51,864 bases of DNA from Paenibacillus lacisoli (GTDB lineage Bacteria > Bacillota > Bacilli > Paenibacillales > Paenibacillaceae), in NCBI RefSeq assembly GCF_030580655.1, contig NZ_JAUQTB010000020.1:1-51864 (forward strand), written 5' to 3'. This document shows positions 24,403 through 32,891 of this stretch, piece after piece (the first letter of the stretch is position 1; each line of letters starts with the position of its first letter). The notes under the pieces were generated by a model, which was given only the letters and a program-made list of their open reading frames with translations, was not told the origin of the DNA and did no database searches. The translations under genes were made by a program, and so were the position numbers.

Positions 24403-25227
24403 ATGAACCGACACGTTAAAGAAGGCTGGCATCTGACGGTCAAACAATTTTATATCGTTATCATTCTATTTCTGTACCAGCTGCTGTGCGGTGTGCTGCT
24501 GTACCGGCTCGTCCAATCTGCAGTCATTCCCATCCTGCTCCGCTATCCCGATCCGCAGCAGAGTGAGTTGAGCCAGGTTCTCTACTGGATGGAAGGACAA
24601 ATTCAGCTGATGGAGAGCAGAGAGGTTCACCTTTACCTGTGGGCCCTGGCTGGGTTCGGATTGTTCCGGATTCTTCTCACCCCCTTGATCCGATCGGGGA
24701 TCTACTACAGCCTGCATGAAAGAAATGAAGAGCAAAGCCGGCCTTCCTTTATCCAGGGGATGTTCAAGTTATGGAAACCGGTCACTCTGTATTACACGAT
24801 CGAGCTTCTGCTGTTGGCTCTTCCTGCCTATTGGGTTGTACCGAAGATGGTTCCGGGTGTGATCGGCAGCATTCAGGATCCAGCTCAGCTGCTCCATGTC
24901 ATCCCCTATATGCTAGGCTGGCTGATCTATGGTTTCCTGGTTAAGGAAATGCTGCTCTTTATGCAATTCGGAGCTACCGGGGGCAGCCGTGCTGTGGAAG
25001 GCTTATGGATCAGTGTACGTCATATTCTTCCCCTGCTTGCCGTTGCCCTTACGCTTGGATTGTTTAATGTGATATGCTTCGGACTCTTCAGCGCCGTTTC
25101 AATGATCTGGACTGGGCTGCTGGCACTACTTCTTCAACAAAGCTACCATCTGGTACGATGTATCCTTCGGCTCTGGAATATAAGCGCCCAGTTTCACCTC
25201 TATCGGTCTTATATCAGGAAAGATTAA
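24403..25227 (+). CDS. Multi-pass membrane protein of unknown function
   Basis: 274 aa with about five or six hydrophobic segments (for example near residues 15-36, 82-102, 126-150, 164-188 and 202-245). I do not recognise a named family. It begins 14 nt after the M1 peptidase stop and its GAGGTGG site overlaps the end of that gene, so co-translation with the peptidase is likely. I chose the ATG at 24403 because of the 9-nt spacing; an upstream ATG at 24382 would overlap the peptidase gene. A terminator follows at 25308. Confidence 0.75.
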   Translation: MNRHVKEGWHLTVKQFYIVIILFLYQLLCGVLLYRLVQSAVIPILLRYPDPQQSELSQVLYWMEGQIQLMESREVHLYLWALAGFGLFRILLTPLIRSGIYYSLHERNEEQSRPSFIQGMFKLWKPVTLYYTIELLLLALPAYWVVPKMVPGVIGSIQDPAQLLHVIPYMLGWLIYGFLVKEMLLFMQFGATGGSRAVEGLWISVRHILPLLAVALTLGLFNVICFGLFSAVSMIWTGLLALLLQQSYHLVRCILRLWNISAQFHLYRSYIRKD

Positions 25228-25307
25228 AAATGTGTCATTTCTCCAAGCTAACTGTATTTATGTCAATCACCGAAAATGAAAATCATATAACAACGAATTA
25301 ATAACAA

Positions 25308-25345
25308 AACCCGCCCTGAATATATTCAGGTGCGGGTTATTTTTC
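25308..25345 (+). terminator. Terminator after the membrane-protein gene
   Basis: AACCCGC/GCGGGTT outer stem and CCTGAATATATTCAGG inner stem, followed by ATTTTT. Confidence 0.88.
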
Positions 25346-25365
25346 GCGAAATAGGTCAGAAATAA

Positions 25366-25394
25366 TTGCCAAATATCAGAACCTCTGTTACAAT
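25366..25394 (+). promoter_or_regulatory. Promoter of the riboswitch-controlled hydrolase (sigma-A)
   Basis: TTGCCA (25366-25371) and TACAAT (25389-25394), 17-nt spacing. Transcription would start near 25401, giving a leader of about 230 nt that holds the riboswitch. Confidence 0.7.
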
Positions 25395-25478
25395 TAGCGC
25401 AGTAATCTTAGTAACAAGTTTGTAATCTTTAATGTAACTTTAACCACAGACGTCCATGTAAGAAGATATGTAGCTCTT

Positions 25479-25615
25479 CAGGTGCATAACTATGATGCAG
25501 CCGAGTTCCTGGCACCTGGGAAGCGGGGGAACCAGTTTTGGGTGAATTGATCTTGCAACAAAGGGATCATAGGGAGACCTTCTACCGAATCCTTAAGCTA
25601 ACCTCGCAGGCACTG
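25479..25615 (+). promoter_or_regulatory. c-di-AMP riboswitch (ydaO/yuaA class)
   Basis: The conserved core elements appear in order: GCCGAG, then a GGAAGCGGGGGAACCA segment, GGGTGAAT, AGGGATCATAGGGAGACCTTC, and the 3' signature CCGAATCC..AGCTAACCTCG. The outer helix can form between AGGTGC (from 25480) and GCACT (25610). The ribosome binding site GGAAGGGG of the next gene begins directly after that helix. Class members normally switch genes off when c-di-AMP is bound, and cell-wall hydrolases are frequent targets. No intrinsic terminator is visible between the aptamer and the gene. Confidence 0.93.
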
Positions 25616-25631
25616 GAAGGGGTTTACTTGC

Positions 25632-26123
25632 TTGAAGAAGAAACTAACACTCGCAGTTATGGGTTTTGCAATTGCACTAACCCTCGGAACGGGAAGCGCA
25701 TTTGCGGATTCCAAGATGGACCAAGTGATCGATAGTGCAAAAGGAACGTCCTATGTTTCTGGTGGGACTTCATTGAGCGGATTTGATTGCTCCGGTTTTA
25801 CGATGTATGTATTCAACAAGCTTGGCATTAAACTGCCGCATCAATCGGGTTCGCAGTTTTCTATGGGTAAGTCGGTATCAAGAAACGAGATGAGACCTGG
25901 AGACCTGGTATTCTTCAATACCAGCGGAAGAGGAGTATCTCATGTTGGCATTTTCGTTGGGGAAGGCAAATTCGCACATGCATCATCTTCCCGCGGTGTG
26001 ATCATCAGCTCCCTGAACGAGAGCTACTATGCCAAACGTTATATCGGTGCTAAACGGATCATGAGTACGGATGCTTATCAGAGTGTCGCTGTTGACTCTC
26101 CTGATTATGATGATGTGGATTAA
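25632..26123 (+). CDS. Secreted NlpC/P60 cell-wall endopeptidase
   Basis: 163 aa. A signal peptide (KKK, hydrophobic core, cut near AFA-DS, about residue 25) is followed by a minimal NlpC/P60 domain with catalytic C53 (FDCSGF), H104 (SHVGIF) and third polar residue H116 (FAHASS). It should cleave peptide stems of peptidoglycan, with no extra wall-binding SH3 or LysM domain. The start is TTG at 25632, nine nt after GGAAGGGG. A c-di-AMP riboswitch directly upstream links expression to cell-wall and turgor signalling. Confidence 0.95.
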   Translation: MKKKLTLAVMGFAIALTLGTGSAFADSKMDQVIDSAKGTSYVSGGTSLSGFDCSGFTMYVFNKLGIKLPHQSGSQFSMGKSVSRNEMRPGDLVFFNTSGRGVSHVGIFVGEGKFAHASSSRGVIISSLNESYYAKRYIGAKRIMSTDAYQSVAVDSPDYDDVD

Positions 26124-26147
26124 TCTTAAAAAGTAATATAATATATG

Positions 26148-26189
26148 CCCGTAGTGACGTTCGCCATGAACGCTCGCTGCGGGTTTTTT
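26148..26189 (+). terminator. Terminator after the NlpC/P60 gene
   Basis: CCCGTAG..CTGCGGG with an inner GTTC/GAAC, followed by TTTTTT, 25 nt past the stop. The 257 bp from here to the next gene (26190-26446) show no gene or clear signal. Confidence 0.85.
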
Positions 26190-26446
26190 ATATCTTACGC
26201 AGTTATGATCAAAAAGGTTTCAGCTGGATTAACGGTTTCCCATAACCTTTCTTACTCCACATTTACCCTGCGTAGAGGAAATATAAACGGCCACTTTGCA
26301 GATTTAATGATTTTTTCATTCACTTTCATTTTGGTTGCACTTTTCTATAGTTCCCTTTACCATTAAAGAAGAGAACATATCAGCATTTGGCTCTGCTGAA
26401 GGCTGCATGCTCGTTAACCCATCATTCTTCACGGGAGGAATGGCAA

Positions 26447-26929
26447 GTGAACAGTGACATACGCTTTTATGTTTTGCCCATGCAGGAGGCGGACGCGGCG
26501 CAGATCTGCACGTGGAAGTATGATCCCCCCTATAATGTGTATGGATGGCTGCCGTGGGAACAGATGAAAGCGCTTGAAATTGAATTTGGTCATCCGGAGC
26601 TCCGCCGTAAACAGTACGTTTCTGTCATTGATGATATGGACAGGCTTTGCGGGTTTGCTCAATATTTCCCAATGCAAGGGGTAACCCGACTCGGTCTGGG
26701 CATGAAGCCAAGCCGCTGCGGCCGGGGGACAGGCTCTGCATTTGTGAGGGCCGTTGCCGAAGAAGCCCGCCGGCGCCAGCCGCAGGATGAGATTGACCTG
26801 GAGGTCCTCACGTGGAATATCCGTGCTATCCGTGCTTACGAATCTGCAGGTTTCCGTATTACCGATACATATGAAAGACAAACCCCTGAAGGGATGCAGC
26901 CCTTTCACTGCATGGTTTACGAAGATTAG
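26447..26929 (+). CDS. GNAT family N-acetyltransferase
   Basis: 160 aa. Contains the acetyl-CoA-binding motif A, recognisable in LGLGMKPSRCGRGTGSAFV (an R/Q-x-x-G-x-G/A variant), followed by motif B (EVLTWNIRAIRAYESAGF). The WKYDPPYNVYGW segment near residue 22 is common in a Firmicutes subfamily of unknown substrate. The GTG at 26447 has GGGAGGAA six nt upstream; the frame is open for 60 more bases but without a site. Substrate unknown. Confidence 0.85.
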   Translation: MNSDIRFYVLPMQEADAAQICTWKYDPPYNVYGWLPWEQMKALEIEFGHPELRRKQYVSVIDDMDRLCGFAQYFPMQGVTRLGLGMKPSRCGRGTGSAFVRAVAEEARRRQPQDEIDLEVLTWNIRAIRAYESAGFRITDTYERQTPEGMQPFHCMVYED

Positions 26930-26945
26930 ACAGGTTCCAGCACAA

Positions 26946-26995
26946 ACAGACCATCCCGGGGAAGAACCCCCCTTGTGATGGTCTGTGAGCTTTTT
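26946..26995. terminator. Terminator between convergent genes
   Basis: Ten-base stem ACAGACCATC/GATGGTCTGT with an inner CGGGG/CCCC hairpin; TTTTT follows shortly on the plus strand. It lies between the acetyltransferase and the dehydratase gene. Confidence 0.65.
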
Positions 26996-27008
26996 GATCC
27001 ACATCCAG

Positions 27009-27311
27009 TTAATCTGCTTGATCCTTCATTCGTTCAAAAGCTTCGTTATACTGCTGCGCTTCCTTGAAATCCAGGCCGGTAATCCCGCCTTCCTCCCTGG
27101 ATGTCAGCCGGAGAGTGACTGTCTTATAATCGATAGTGATAAACGGATGATGGTTAAAAGCCTCCGATATAGCGGCTACTTCATCCACGAACGCTATTCC
27201 CTTCATGAAGTCGGAGAACAGAAAGGTCCGTACAATCCACCGGCCTTCCTCATGCATCCAACCGTCCAGCCGTTTCAGATGCGCTTCCACTTCTTCCTGC
27301 GTATATAGCAT
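27009..27311 (-). CDS. 4a-hydroxytetrahydrobiopterin dehydratase (pterin carbinolamine dehydratase)
   Basis: 100 aa, the standard length. Recycles oxidised pterin cofactor after aromatic amino acid hydroxylation. The signature FNHHPFITIDYKTVTLRL contains the active-site histidines and the following beta strand. No phenylalanine hydroxylase gene is near, so the physiological partner is unknown; many bacteria keep this protein as a stand-alone gene. GGGGG precedes the ATG at somewhat long spacing. Confidence 0.92.
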   Translation of the reverse strand: MLYTQEEVEAHLKRLDGWMHEEGRWIVRTFLFSDFMKGIAFVDEVAAISEAFNHHPFITIDYKTVTLRLTSREEGGITGLDFKEAQQYNEAFERMKDQAD

Positions 27312-27380
27312 GCTTAATATTTACCCCCTATCTTCTGCGTTCCCAACCCAGCCAGCGTCAGATTGAAGTCAGATATTACA

Positions 27381-27674
27381 TTAAATTAAAGAGACAAAGG
27401 TGAGTTCCTCTTCTCCTATAAGCACATTAATGCGGTGGTTCTCTTTATCATAAATGACGACACCGCTGCCCACTTCAATAACAGGCTCCGTTCCGAGCCC
27501 GTAAAACACATCTTCAGCCAGGGCTTCACTCACTTCCGTACGCTCGGACTCGCCAAGTCTGTCCCATTCTTCTGCTTCCATCTCAAAAAAAACATAGCTG
27601 TCGGGAATACGCTGCATTGCTTCTGTCATGTCTTTCAAAATATCTCCATAGTCCCGTCCATGCTTAACACCCAT
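27381..27674 (-). CDS. Small acidic protein of unknown function
   Basis: 97 aa, soluble, rich in Glu/Asp, with a helical first half (DILKDMTEAMQRIP) and a beta-rich C-terminus (VIEVGSGVVIYDKENHRINVLIG). I do not recognise the family. The ATG at 27674 follows AGAGGTGGAG with about 8-nt spacing; an ATG 30 bases upstream lies before that site. It is divergent from motAB; the promoters of the two lie within 27675-27886. Confidence 0.65.
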   Translation of the reverse strand: MGVKHGRDYGDILKDMTEAMQRIPDSYVFFEMEAEEWDRLGESERTEVSEALAEDVFYGLGTEPVIEVGSGVVIYDKENHRINVLIGEEELTFVSLI

Positions 27675-27739
27675 CCGGCTCACTCCACCTCTCATCATAT
27701 TCAAGCCCCGCTTATCTTATTATACCGGAAAATTGCCCT

Positions 27740-27766
27740 TAAAAAAAAAGCACCTTTTGTCGATAA
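27740..27766 (+). promoter_or_regulatory. Sigma-D-type motility promoter of motAB
   Basis: TAAA (27740-27743), 15-nt spacer, GTCGATAA (27759-27766). This matches the flagellar sigma-D consensus TAAA-N15-GCCGATAT with two mismatches in the -10. It lies about 120 nt upstream of motA. Confidence 0.7.
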
Positions 27767-27886
27767 AAAGAGTAGTTGAGCATTTTGCATGAAGCATGAT
27801 GCTAATTTCTCGTCTGGCTGCTGCTTATTGTCTTCATAGATATGCACGAAAGGATTCACATTTATTACTCATGGATGAGGTGTAGA

Positions 27887-28690
27887 ATGAATATTTCAAC
27901 GATTGTCGGTCTGGTACTCGGACTCGTCTCCCTGGTTGTGGGGATGATGCTGAAGGGCGCGCCTCTGGTCAACCTGGTGAACAACCCGGCCGCCTATGTT
28001 ATCATTTTTGTCGGGACTGCCGGTACTGTATTTATGGCATTCCCAATGTCGGAAGTCAAAAAGATTCCGAAGCTGTTCAAATTGATTTTCTCTGAGCCCA
28101 AGCTCATTGATCGTACACAGTTAATCAGCACATTCATGGAGTGGGCAGGCATTACACGCCGTGAAGGTCTGCTGGCTCTTGAACCGAAGGTTGAAGAAAT
28201 TGATGATGCGTTCCTCCGCAGCGGGATGCGCATGATCATTGACGGTAATGACCAGGAGTTTGTCAGCGATGTGCTGATGGAAGATATTAATGCAACTGAA
28301 GAGCGCCACCGTGCAGGTGCCCTCATCTTCTCTCAAGCCGGAATGTACGCACCGACACTGGGGGTACTCGGAGCCGTAATCGGTCTGATCGCTGCCCTGG
28401 CTGACCTGAGTGATATGGAGAAGCTGTCTCACGCTATTGCAGCAGCCTTTATCGCAACCCTGCTCGGTATTTTCTCCGGTTACGTATTATGGCATCCCAT
28501 GGCCAACAAGCTGAAGCGGATGTCCAAAAAAGAAGTTGAGATCAAATTGATGATGGTCGAAGGCCTGCTGTCCATTCAGTCCGGCGTTTCCACCATTGCT
28601 ATCAGCCAAAAGCTGTCTGTATTCCTGACTCCGACTGAGCGTGAGAAATTGAGCAGCAAGGAGGCTGAATCCGGTGAGCAAAAAGACTAG
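27887..28690 (+). CDS. motA: Flagellar stator protein MotA
   Basis: 267 aa. Forms with MotB the ion channel that drives flagellar rotation. Two N-terminal membrane segments (about residues 4-22 and 31-50), a cytoplasmic loop with the rotor-interacting charged residues (RREGLLALE), and two more segments including YAPTLGVLGAVIGLIAAL and the last helix with ATLLGIFSGYVLW. The ATG at 27887 has GAGGTG just upstream. It overlaps motB by 17 bases. The pair lies apart from any other flagellar gene in the window. Confidence 0.95.
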   Translation: MNISTIVGLVLGLVSLVVGMMLKGAPLVNLVNNPAAYVIIFVGTAGTVFMAFPMSEVKKIPKLFKLIFSEPKLIDRTQLISTFMEWAGITRREGLLALEPKVEEIDDAFLRSGMRMIIDGNDQEFVSDVLMEDINATEERHRAGALIFSQAGMYAPTLGVLGAVIGLIAALADLSDMEKLSHAIAAAFIATLLGIFSGYVLWHPMANKLKRMSKKEVEIKLMMVEGLLSIQSGVSTIAISQKLSVFLTPTEREKLSSKEAESGEQKD

Positions 28691-29507
28691 ACATGAGCCT
28701 CACGAAGAACACGCCGACGAGAGTTGGCTTCTTCCGTACTCAGACTTAATGACCCTTCTCCTGGCCCTGTTCATCACCCTGTTCTCCATGAGCTCGCTGG
28801 ATGCAAAGCAGTTTGAGGAGATGGCGAAATCCGTCAGTGCAGCATTTAACGGTGGTTCAGGCGTCCTTGATTATAAGTCGGCCAATCCGACAGAGGCTAC
28901 AGCGGATCTTGGCAAAAACAAAGAAGAGATTGTACCAACAAAGACTAAAAATCCGGATGCAGCCGTTAAATCACAGACGAATACACAGAAGCTTGCACAG
29001 CAGGAAGAAGAAGATCTGCAGAAGCTGAAGCAAAAGCTGGATCAATATATTAAGCAGCATGGCTTGACGAACCAGCTGAATACCAAGCTGAACCAATCCC
29101 AGCTCCTGATTACGATCAGTGACAATGCTCTGTTTGCTTCAGGACAAGCTGAAGTAAAGCCTGATGCCCGCATTTTGGCCAAGGCGATCTCTTCTATGCT
29201 GACCCAGTTCTCCGGTTATGATGTGATTGTATCTGGACATACGGACAATATGCCTATTGAGAACAGCCGGTACGCTTCCAACTGGGAGCTGAGCTCTGAC
29301 CGTGCTAATCATTTTATGAAAATATTACTGCTGAACAATCAGCTGAACCCCAGCAAATTCAGCACGATCGGTTATGGGGAATATCGTCCAATTACGACCA
29401 ATGATACGCCTGCAGGCCGAGCCCAAAACCGCCGTGTTGAAGTATCCATTGTACGTAAGTACCAGAACGGCACCCAAGTGATCAGCGCAACATCGCGCAA
29501 TAACTAG
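28674..29507 (+). CDS. motB: Flagellar stator protein MotB
   Basis: 277 aa. A short cytoplasmic tail, one membrane segment with the ion-binding aspartate D24 (LLPYSDLMTLLLALFI), a Gln/Lys-rich linker, and a C-terminal OmpA-like peptidoglycan-binding domain (GHTDNMPI, YGEYRPI, NRRVEVSI) that anchors the stator to the wall. The start is GTG at 28674, nine nt after AAGGAGG and inside the end of motA, so the two are translationally coupled. Confidence 0.95.
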   Translation: MSKKTRHEPHEEHADESWLLPYSDLMTLLLALFITLFSMSSLDAKQFEEMAKSVSAAFNGGSGVLDYKSANPTEATADLGKNKEEIVPTKTKNPDAAVKSQTNTQKLAQQEEEDLQKLKQKLDQYIKQHGLTNQLNTKLNQSQLLITISDNALFASGQAEVKPDARILAKAISSMLTQFSGYDVIVSGHTDNMPIENSRYASNWELSSDRANHFMKILLLNNQLNPSKFSTIGYGEYRPITTNDTPAGRAQNRRVEVSIVRKYQNGTQVISATSRNN

Positions 29508-29515
29508 GAATGTGC

Positions 29516-29554
29516 AAGAAAAGCTGCAGGAGATCAACTCCTGCAGCTTTTCTT
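29516..29554. terminator. Bidirectional terminator between motB and rluF
   Basis: Perfect 17-base stem AAGAAAAGCTGCAGGAG and its complement with a five-base loop; TTTTCTT ends each arm, so it can work for both converging genes. Confidence 0.92.
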
Positions 29555-29579
29555 GTTAGATAGAGACTTGATTGACGGT

Positions 29580-30281
29580 CTAGGAAAGATTATAGTCGAG
29601 CATCTTTCCCAATTCCTGCTTTTCCTCAGGAGTCAGATCGCGCCAGGCACCATTCTTCAGGCTGCCCAGCTGGATGTTCATAATCCGGATTCGTTTAAGC
29701 TGGCGGACTTCATAACCGAATGCAGCGCACATCCGGCGGATCTGACGGTTCTTGCCTTCGGTCAGAATGATACGGAATACCCGCTCCGACATCCGGGTAA
29801 CCTTGCAGGGCAGCGTACGCTCACCCAAAATTTTGACACCGGAAGACATGCCTTGAACAAAGGAGGGTGTAATGGGACGGTCTACCGTCACAATATATTC
29901 CTTCTCATGCTTGCCTTCCGCCCGCAGAATTTTGTTAACGATATCGCCGTCATTGGTCAGCAGAATTAAGCCTTCAGAGTCCTTGTCCAGCCGTCCAATC
30001 GGAAAAATTCGCTCCGGGTGACCGACAAAATCTACAATATTACCTTGAATATGCTGCTCTGTCGTACTGGTAATACCCACAGGCTTATGGAGTGCAATGT
30101 AGACATGCTTGCGTTTGGCTGCAACCGGCTTGCCGTCAACCCGGACATCATCTCCCTCTTCCGCCTGACTGCCCAGTACAGCCTTCTCGCCGTTAATCGT
30201 CACACGCCCGCTGTCAACCAGACGATCCGCCTCGCGCCGCGAGCAGAAGCCTGTCTCACTGATAAACTTATTAATACGCAA
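29580..30281 (-). CDS. rluF: 23S rRNA pseudouridine synthase, RluF type
   Basis: 233 aa. An S4 RNA-binding domain (RINKFISETGFCSRREADRLV...) leads into the pseudouridine synthase core with the catalytic aspartate in GRLDKDSEGLILLTNDG. The KPVGITSTTE start of the core, the ILRAEGKHEKEY segment and NRQIRRMCAAFGYEV match RluF (U2604 modification in E. coli) more closely than RluB. The TTG at 30281 has GAGGTG seven nt upstream; a TTG at 30296 overlaps that site. It follows the sensor kinase gene by 11 nt, so they may share a transcript. Confidence 0.9.
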   Translation of the reverse strand: MRINKFISETGFCSRREADRLVDSGRVTINGEKAVLGSQAEEGDDVRVDGKPVAAKRKHVYIALHKPVGITSTTEQHIQGNIVDFVGHPERIFPIGRLDKDSEGLILLTNDGDIVNKILRAEGKHEKEYIVTVDRPITPSFVQGMSSGVKILGERTLPCKVTRMSERVFRIILTEGKNRQIRRMCAAFGYEVRQLKRIRIMNIQLGSLKNGAWRDLTPEEKQELGKMLDYNLS

Positions 30282-30292
30282 TGTGATCCACC

Positions 30293-32596
30293 TCAATCTG
30301 TTGATACTTCTTCAGGAGTGGATAATGGGAGCTGGATCATCACCTTGGTCCCTTTTCCTTCCTCACTCTCAATCTCCAGCGTTCCCCCATGAGACTGGAT
30401 AATTCGCTGACTTACCATAAGACCCAGACCCGTGCCGGATTCTTTGTTAGTCAGAAATGGTTCACCCAGCTTGGCCATCATATCAGCAGGGATCCCAATG
30501 CCTTCATCCTCAATAACCAGCTCCGCCATGGCCTGCTGATCTTTCGCATGCAAGGACAGGATCATCCTAATATGTCCTCCCTTAGGCATGGCCTCCATGC
30601 TGTTCTTCAGCACATTGATGAATACCTGCTTAAGCTGATTCTCTTCACAGTGCACCATGGCCTCCTGCTGACCAAGCTTCAGATCAAACTGTACATCATA
30701 CAGATGAGCCTGACTGTCTAAAAGGGAAACGACATCTCCCAGTATAAACCGTAGATCCTTATCCTGAAAGCGGACTGCCTGAGGTTTGGCCAGGATCAGA
30801 AACTCACTCACAATCAGATTAATCCGGTCCAGCTCGGAGAGCATGAGATCGATATGCTGCGGATTGAGCTTTTGCGTCTCCTGCTGGAATTGCAGAAAGC
30901 CCCGAAGCGTCGTGAGCGGGTTGCGGATCTCGTGTGCCACTCCTGCAGCCAATTGCCCGACCGTCGTCAGCTTCTCAGAGCGCCTCAGCAGCTCTTCCAT
31001 CCGGTTGCGGCTTGTAATATCCCGCGACACGCTGATAAAGCCCATAATCTCTCCAGCTTCGTCCCGGACAGCCGAAGTACTGATGCTTACCTCCACCAGC
31101 GTTCCGTCTTTTTTCTGGCGCAGCGATTCCATAGGAGGGACCTGAATACCTTCAAGCATTAACTGCAGGCGTTCTGTATCTTCGCCCTTCAGATAATCCG
31201 GCACGATCGGAGAGGGCCTGCCGACCACTTCCCTCGCTTTCCATCCGTACAGTTCCTCAAAAGCCCGATTCACACGCATGATGACCCGGTCCTGGTCCCA
31301 GACATGGATGGCATCCGCAGTCTGATTAATGACAGACTCCAGATATTCCTTAACCGATCGGTTCTCCTCATACATCTGCTCCAGACGCCGGGTATAGAGT
31401 CCCAGGTTCTCAGTCATCGCATTAATACGATTGCCCAGCTGTCCGAGCTCGTCATGACTTTTTACGACCAGCCGAGTATCAAAGTGTCCATCCGCTACCT
31501 CGCTGACCTTTCCGAGCATTGATTGTACCGGCCGGATAATGAATCCTGCCAGGATATAGCTGCCCAAAATCACAATCTCCAAGAGAACGACCGAGATCGC
31601 AATATGACTGACAAGCTGCTCCGAGACGACAGAGGAGATCGCTGCATAATCGTTTACGATCCTGATGACATAGGGATCCCGCTGCTGCGGGAAGATCGGT
31701 ACAAAGCTCTTGATGACCTTGGTTCCATTCAGTGTGGAGAGAAAGACCTGGTTCTCGCCGGTCCATACAGCCTTCTTAACTGCTTCTTCCTCTTCGGCGG
31801 TATTATCGGAGTGATAGCTGCCAAAGCGTATCGGCTGGTTGGTCAGGGCGTTGAAGCTTGACTCCGTGCCATTCGAATTCAGCGGTTCTTTGCCGAAGCT
31901 TTTCGGATTAATGCCGGTAATCTCGAGAACCTGGTTATTCACCTTCTTGGTCTCTTCAACAATCTCGTTCGGGCTCATCACTTTCAGGTAGTCCTCAATG
32001 GCTGTGTCCTGGAAATAGGGATTAATCATATAGTTGCGCTTGCCATCATAGTAATATCCCCATTTATTAATGCGGTCAGGCTCACTGTAAGACTGTTCAA
32101 ACGGTCCTGACCAGAAATTGTCCAGAATCTGTCCCTGCTTTACCGTAACCGGTTGGCGGCTGAACAGCTGACTCAGTGCTTTGTACCAGTAATCCCATCG
32201 CTTGGTAGATATTCCGATCTCGGCAGGATCCGACGAGCGAACGGCTACGATATCATCATCTTTCCTGACAAAAAGGGTGATATGGCTGACGCCGATCTTC
32301 CGGCTGAGTGCAATCAGATTATCGTTAGATATATTCTGAATGTCAGGATCCAGCTCATCTGCAGCGGCGCTGGCCGCTATTCGGAGGTTATAAGCAATCT
32401 GCCTCTCTACATAATCAGAGCTGAATTGGCTCTGTTCAATAGCCACCGCAATCTGTTTGGCGGTCAGGACAGTCTTCAGGTCACTGTCTTTTTTGAGATT
32501 CTCCTGGGTTGTGAAATAATTAAGAGCAATATTCAATACTAAAATTAATAGTACCGACCCTGACATTATGATGGATAACTTCGTTTTTATTGACAA
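30293..32596 (-). CDS. Membrane sensor histidine kinase with extracellular, HAMP and PAS domains, sporulation-kinase type
   Basis: 767 aa. Membrane segment about residues 8-28, an extracellular Cache-like sensor (about 30-330), a second segment (about 332-356), a HAMP domain, a PAS domain (about 420-540, VINQTADAIHVWDQD), then a dimerisation/phospho-acceptor domain with H555 in GVAHEIRNPLTTLRGFLQF, and the ATPase with N box FINVLKNSMEAMP, G1 DEGIGIP and GTGLGLMVS. The H-box resembles B. subtilis KinA-KinE, which phosphorylate Spo0F, and there is no response regulator next to it. A role in the spo0F phosphorelay is therefore an inference. The start is TTG at 32596 with GAGGG upstream. Confidence 0.88.
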   Translation of the reverse strand: MSIKTKLSIIMSGSVLLILVLNIALNYFTTQENLKKDSDLKTVLTAKQIAVAIEQSQFSSDYVERQIAYNLRIAASAAADELDPDIQNISNDNLIALSRKIGVSHITLFVRKDDDIVAVRSSDPAEIGISTKRWDYWYKALSQLFSRQPVTVKQGQILDNFWSGPFEQSYSEPDRINKWGYYYDGKRNYMINPYFQDTAIEDYLKVMSPNEIVEETKKVNNQVLEITGINPKSFGKEPLNSNGTESSFNALTNQPIRFGSYHSDNTAEEEEAVKKAVWTGENQVFLSTLNGTKVIKSFVPIFPQQRDPYVIRIVNDYAAISSVVSEQLVSHIAISVVLLEIVILGSYILAGFIIRPVQSMLGKVSEVADGHFDTRLVVKSHDELGQLGNRINAMTENLGLYTRRLEQMYEENRSVKEYLESVINQTADAIHVWDQDRVIMRVNRAFEELYGWKAREVVGRPSPIVPDYLKGEDTERLQLMLEGIQVPPMESLRQKKDGTLVEVSISTSAVRDEAGEIMGFISVSRDITSRNRMEELLRRSEKLTTVGQLAAGVAHEIRNPLTTLRGFLQFQQETQKLNPQHIDLMLSELDRINLIVSEFLILAKPQAVRFQDKDLRFILGDVVSLLDSQAHLYDVQFDLKLGQQEAMVHCEENQLKQVFINVLKNSMEAMPKGGHIRMILSLHAKDQQAMAELVIEDEGIGIPADMMAKLGEPFLTNKESGTGLGLMVSQRIIQSHGGTLEIESEEGKGTKVMIQLPLSTPEEVSTD

Positions 32597-32737
32597 ACCC
32601 GTCCCTCACTTTTTGGCGGATATTGGCGATAAATGGTAGTTTACAATCTCATCATACCTTCTCCCTGAGGGTTTGAAAAGAAAATCCCTGCATTGTTAAT
32701 TGATATTTTCTCCACCCTTCCCTACAATAATAAGTAT

Positions 32738-32830
32738 CCATCCACAAACTGTGCACAAATCCACAAAGATATGCAGAATTTGTGGACAACTCTGTGTATA
32801 ACTGCTTAGTTATCCACAATTTTGTGCACA
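32738..32830. promoter_or_regulatory. Cluster of DnaA boxes between the kinase gene and tadA
   Basis: Seven 9-mers within 93 bp resemble TTATNCACA. Two are exact: TTATCCACA at 32810-32818 and TTATACACA (minus) at 32793-32801. One has a single mismatch (TTGTCCACA, minus, 32781-32789). Four match 7 of 9 (32738-32746, 32750-32758, 32757-32765, 32822-32830). The set is denser than expected by chance. It lies between the divergent kinase and tadA genes with no dnaA in the window, so it is more likely a DnaA-titrating or DnaA-regulated site than the chromosomal origin. The remaining bases of 32597-32891 hold an inverted repeat AACAAA/TTTGTT at 32840-32857. Confidence 0.75.
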
Positions 32831-32891
32831 TCATGTTAACAAACGAATATTTGTTCGCAGGATAATTGCTTGAAAGAAAGGGGCATATTTA

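Noticed and set aside
27755..27766. Spo0A box (TGTCGAA-like) near motA
   Set aside because: The single imperfect match is better explained as the -10 part of the sigma-D promoter.
32738..32830. Chromosomal origin of replication
   Set aside because: DnaA boxes are present, but dnaA/dnaN are not in the window and no AT-rich 13-mer array is evident; Bacillus order places oriC beyond the right edge.
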